Assembly (NCBI GenBank): GCA_003151535.1
Contig: PLXT01000145.1
Location: 14,342-22,051 of the forward strand
DNA length: 7,710 nt
DNA from: Methanobacterium sp.
Lineage (GTDB): Archaea; Methanobacteriota; Methanobacteria; Methanobacteriales; Methanobacteriaceae
Reading direction: 5' to 3'
Of the stretch, positions 5,697 to 7,710 are shown in pieces. Numbering within the stretch: position 1 is the first letter of the stretch; every line of letters starts with the position of its first letter. The notes beneath the pieces were generated by a model. The model ran no database searches, was not told where the DNA came from, and saw only the letters and a program-made list of their open reading frames with translations. Made by a program: the position numbers and the translations under genes.

Positions 5697-7710
5697 GTGA
5701 GTAGACGTACTAAGATGATTAATAAGATTAAGGAATTGATGTACACTCCTAAGTATATAAGGAACATCGGTATAGTGGCCCATATCGACCATGGGAAAAC
5801 CACTCTATCAGACAACCTCCTTGCTGGGGCAGGTATGATCTCTAGGGAACTTGCAGGTGATCAGCGTTTCTTGGACTTTGATGATCAGGAACAAGCAAGA
5901 GGAATTACTATTGATGCAGCAAACGTTTCAATGGTTCACAAGTACAAGGAAGAAGATTACCTCATAAACCTTATAGACACACCAGGTCACGTTGATTTTG
6001 GTGGGGATGTTACAAGGGCTATGAGGGCTGTTGACGGTGCAGTTGTTGTTGTTTGTGCTGTTGAGGGTATAATGCCCCAGACAGAAACTGTTTTACGTCA
6101 GGCTTTAAAAGAAAATGTTCGTCCAGTTTTATTCATAAATAAAGTTGATCGACTTATAAACGAGCTCAAACTTGAAGGAGACGAATTACAAAATAGATTC
6201 CTCAAGATAATAGCCAGTGCAAATAAGTTAGTAAAAAATATGGCTCCTGAAGAGTTTAAAAAGGACTGGCTTTCAAGGGTAGAAGATGGAAGTGTTGCAT
6301 TCGGTTCAGCATATCATAACTGGGCTATAAACGTTCCTATGATGCAAAAAACTGGTATCACTTTTGACGATATTTATGATGCATGTAAGAATGACAAACA
6401 GAAAGAATTAGCTGAGAAGGTTCCTATACATGACGTTCTTTTAGGGATGGTTGTTGACCACCTTCCTAGTCCAGACGTATCTCAGAAGTACAGAGTACCA
6501 AGCATTTGGTCTGGAGATATAGAATCTGTTGAAGGACAGGGTATGATAAACACAGACCCTGATTCACCATTAGCAGTCATGATCACAGACGTGAGTATTG
6601 ACAAACATGCTGGTGAAATTGCAACTGGTAGGGTTTATGGTGGAACCATAGAGAAGGGATCAGAAATATATTTCGTAGGTTCCCATGGAAAAGCTAGAAT
6701 CCAACAGGTTGGAGTTTATATGGGTCCAGAACGTATTAACACCGATAAGGTTCCTGCAGGAAATATTGTTGCAATAACCGGTGCAAAGAATGCAATGGCC
6801 GGTGAAACAGCAACTAACCTAGGAACCAAAATTGACGCGTTTGAAGGTATTGAACACATATCAGAGCCAGTTGTTACTGTTGCTGTAGAAGCCAAAAGCA
6901 CCAAAGATCTTCCAAAACTAATAGAAGTTTTAAGGCAGATTGGTAAGGAAGATCCTACTATAAGGGTAGAAATCAACGAAGAAACAGGAGAGCACCTCAT
7001 ATCCGGTATGGGTGAACTTCACCTCGAGATCATAACCTATCGTATTGATGAGAAAGGTGTAGAAATTGAGACTTCAGAACCTATCGTTGTGTACAGGGAA
7101 ACAATTGCTGGAAAAGCAGGTCCTGTCGAGGGTAAGTCCCCGAACAAACATAACCGATATTATATTGATATTGAACCTTTATCCGACGAACTTTTCAATG
7201 CCATCCAGGATGGAAAGATCAAAGAAGGTCGTGTTAAAAAGAAAGAAAACACATCAACCTTCACAGAATATGGTCTTCCCAAAGATGAGGCAAAAAAGGT
7301 GTGGGATGTTTACAAGAGGTCTCTCTTTATCAACATGACACGTGGTATTCAATATTTGGATGAAATTAAAGAACTTCTACTAGAAGGATTTGAAAGTGCA
7401 CTTGACGATGGACCAATAGCCAGAGAGAAGGTTATGGGACTTAAAATAACACTCAAGGACGCTAAAATTCACGAAGATGCTGTTCACAGAGGTCCTGCTC
7501 AGGTTTTACCTGCGATAAGGAAAGCTGTATACGGTGCAATTATGCTGGCCAACCCAACGTTACTGGAGCCAATACAAAAAGTATTTATCAACGTTCCACA
7601 AGACTATATGGGTGCAGCAACTAGGGAAATACAGAACAGAAGAGGACAGATTGTAGATATGTCACAAGAAGGAGACATGGCAACATTGGAATCAACTGTA
7701 CCTGTTGCTG
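5697..7710 (+). CDS. fusA: Translation elongation factor 2 (EF-2), 3'-truncated
   Basis: This GTPase moves tRNA and mRNA through the ribosome after peptide bond formation. The frame from GTG 5697 is open for 671 full codons and runs off the window; archaeal EF-2 is about 730 residues, so roughly the last 60 are missing. GTPase motifs are AHIDHGKT (28-35), the switch I segment ARGIT (67-71), DTPGH (94-98), NKVD (148-151) and GSA (203-205). Domain III carries SGMGELHLE (436-444). Domain IV contains VHRGPAQ, whose His597 is in the position converted to diphthamide in Archaea and eukaryotes, the target of diphtheria-type ADP-ribosylation. The gene follows rps7 by 39 bases behind an AGGTGAT site and is probably cotranscribed with it. 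No frameshift or internal stop is seen when the frame is read through. The archaeal gene is often called fusA or aef2. Confidence 0.98.
   Translation, partial: MSRRTKMINKIKELMYTPKYIRNIGIVAHIDHGKTTLSDNLLAGAGMISRELAGDQRFLDFDDQEQARGITIDAANVSMVHKYKEEDYLINLIDTPGHVDFGGDVTRAMRAVDGAVVVVCAVEGIMPQTETVLRQALKENVRPVLFINKVDRLINELKLEGDELQNRFLKIIASANKLVKNMAPEEFKKDWLSRVEDGSVAFGSAYHNWAINVPMMQKTGITFDDIYDACKNDKQKELAEKVPIHDVLLGMVVDHLPSPDVSQKYRVPSIWSGDIESVEGQGMINTDPDSPLAVMITDVSIDKHAGEIATGRVYGGTIEKGSEIYFVGSHGKARIQQVGVYMGPERINTDKVPAGNIVAITGAKNAMAGETATNLGTKIDAFEGIEHISEPVVTVAVEAKSTKDLPKLIEVLRQIGKEDPTIRVEINEETGEHLISGMGELHLEIITYRIDEKGVEIETSEPIVVYRETIAGKAGPVEGKSPNKHNRYYIDIEPLSDELFNAIQDGKIKEGRVKKKENTSTFTEYGLPKDEAKKVWDVYKRSLFINMTRGIQYLDEIKELLLEGFESALDDGPIAREKVMGLKITLKDAKIHEDAVHRGPAQVLPAIRKAVYGAIMLANPTLLEPIQKVFINVPQDYMGAATREIQNRRGQIVDMSQEGDMATLESTVPVA

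Noticed and set aside
7066..7338. 90-codon + strand frame beginning with TTG inside the EF-2 gene
   Set aside because: It is in a different frame from EF-2, whose own frame reads through as conserved sequence (IETSEPIVVYRE at this point). There is no ribosome binding site or family resemblance.

Overview
This window is a stretch of archaeal chromosome carrying the core transcription and translation cluster, all on the + strand. Six genes or gene parts are seen in the order rpoA1 (5'-truncated), rpoA2, rpl30e, nusA, rps12, rps7, followed by the elongation factor 2 gene (3'-truncated). The RNA polymerase large subunit split into A' and A'', the short two-KH NusA, L30e, and the archaeal/eukaryotic forms of S12, S7 and EF-2 all rule out a bacterium. 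The protein sequences read like those of Methanobacteriales methanogens. With the AT-rich composition, AGA/AGG-dominated arginine codons and AGGAGG/GGTGA-type ribosome binding sites, I infer a mesophilic Methanobacterium or close relative. The genus is inferred, not proven.

Layout: bases 1-2511 encode most of RNA polymerase A', from the first zinc-binding region through the NADFDGD catalytic loop to the bridge helix. A 95-base AT-rich gap with an 11-base direct repeat follows. Bases 2607-3761 encode A'', with the trigger loop near its start. rpl30e (3772-4068) and nusA (4074-4505) follow within a few bases of each other. A second AT-rich gap of 146 bases (4506-4651) separates this polymerase block from rps12 (TTG start, 4652-5077), rps7 (5094-5657) and the EF-2 gene (GTG start at 5697, running off the end at 7710). 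The EF-2 frame is open without interruption for 671 complete codons.

The genes form one functional theme. A' and A'' together make the polymerase active centre. NusA is an RNA-binding transcription factor homologue, and L30e is a ribosomal RNA-binding protein. S12 and S7 build the decoding centre and head of the 30S subunit, and EF-2 translocates the ribosome. By analogy with the classical methanogen order, the genes for RpoH and RpoB are expected upstream, and EF-1alpha and S10 downstream.

I found no mobile element, CRISPR array, tRNA, rRNA, defence gene or clear foreign segment. I do not think the window contains a new biological system. The points worth a second look are modest: the two AT-rich gaps with possible RNA or promoter structure, a four-cysteine cluster in A', and the frequent use of non-ATG starts (four of six visible starts).
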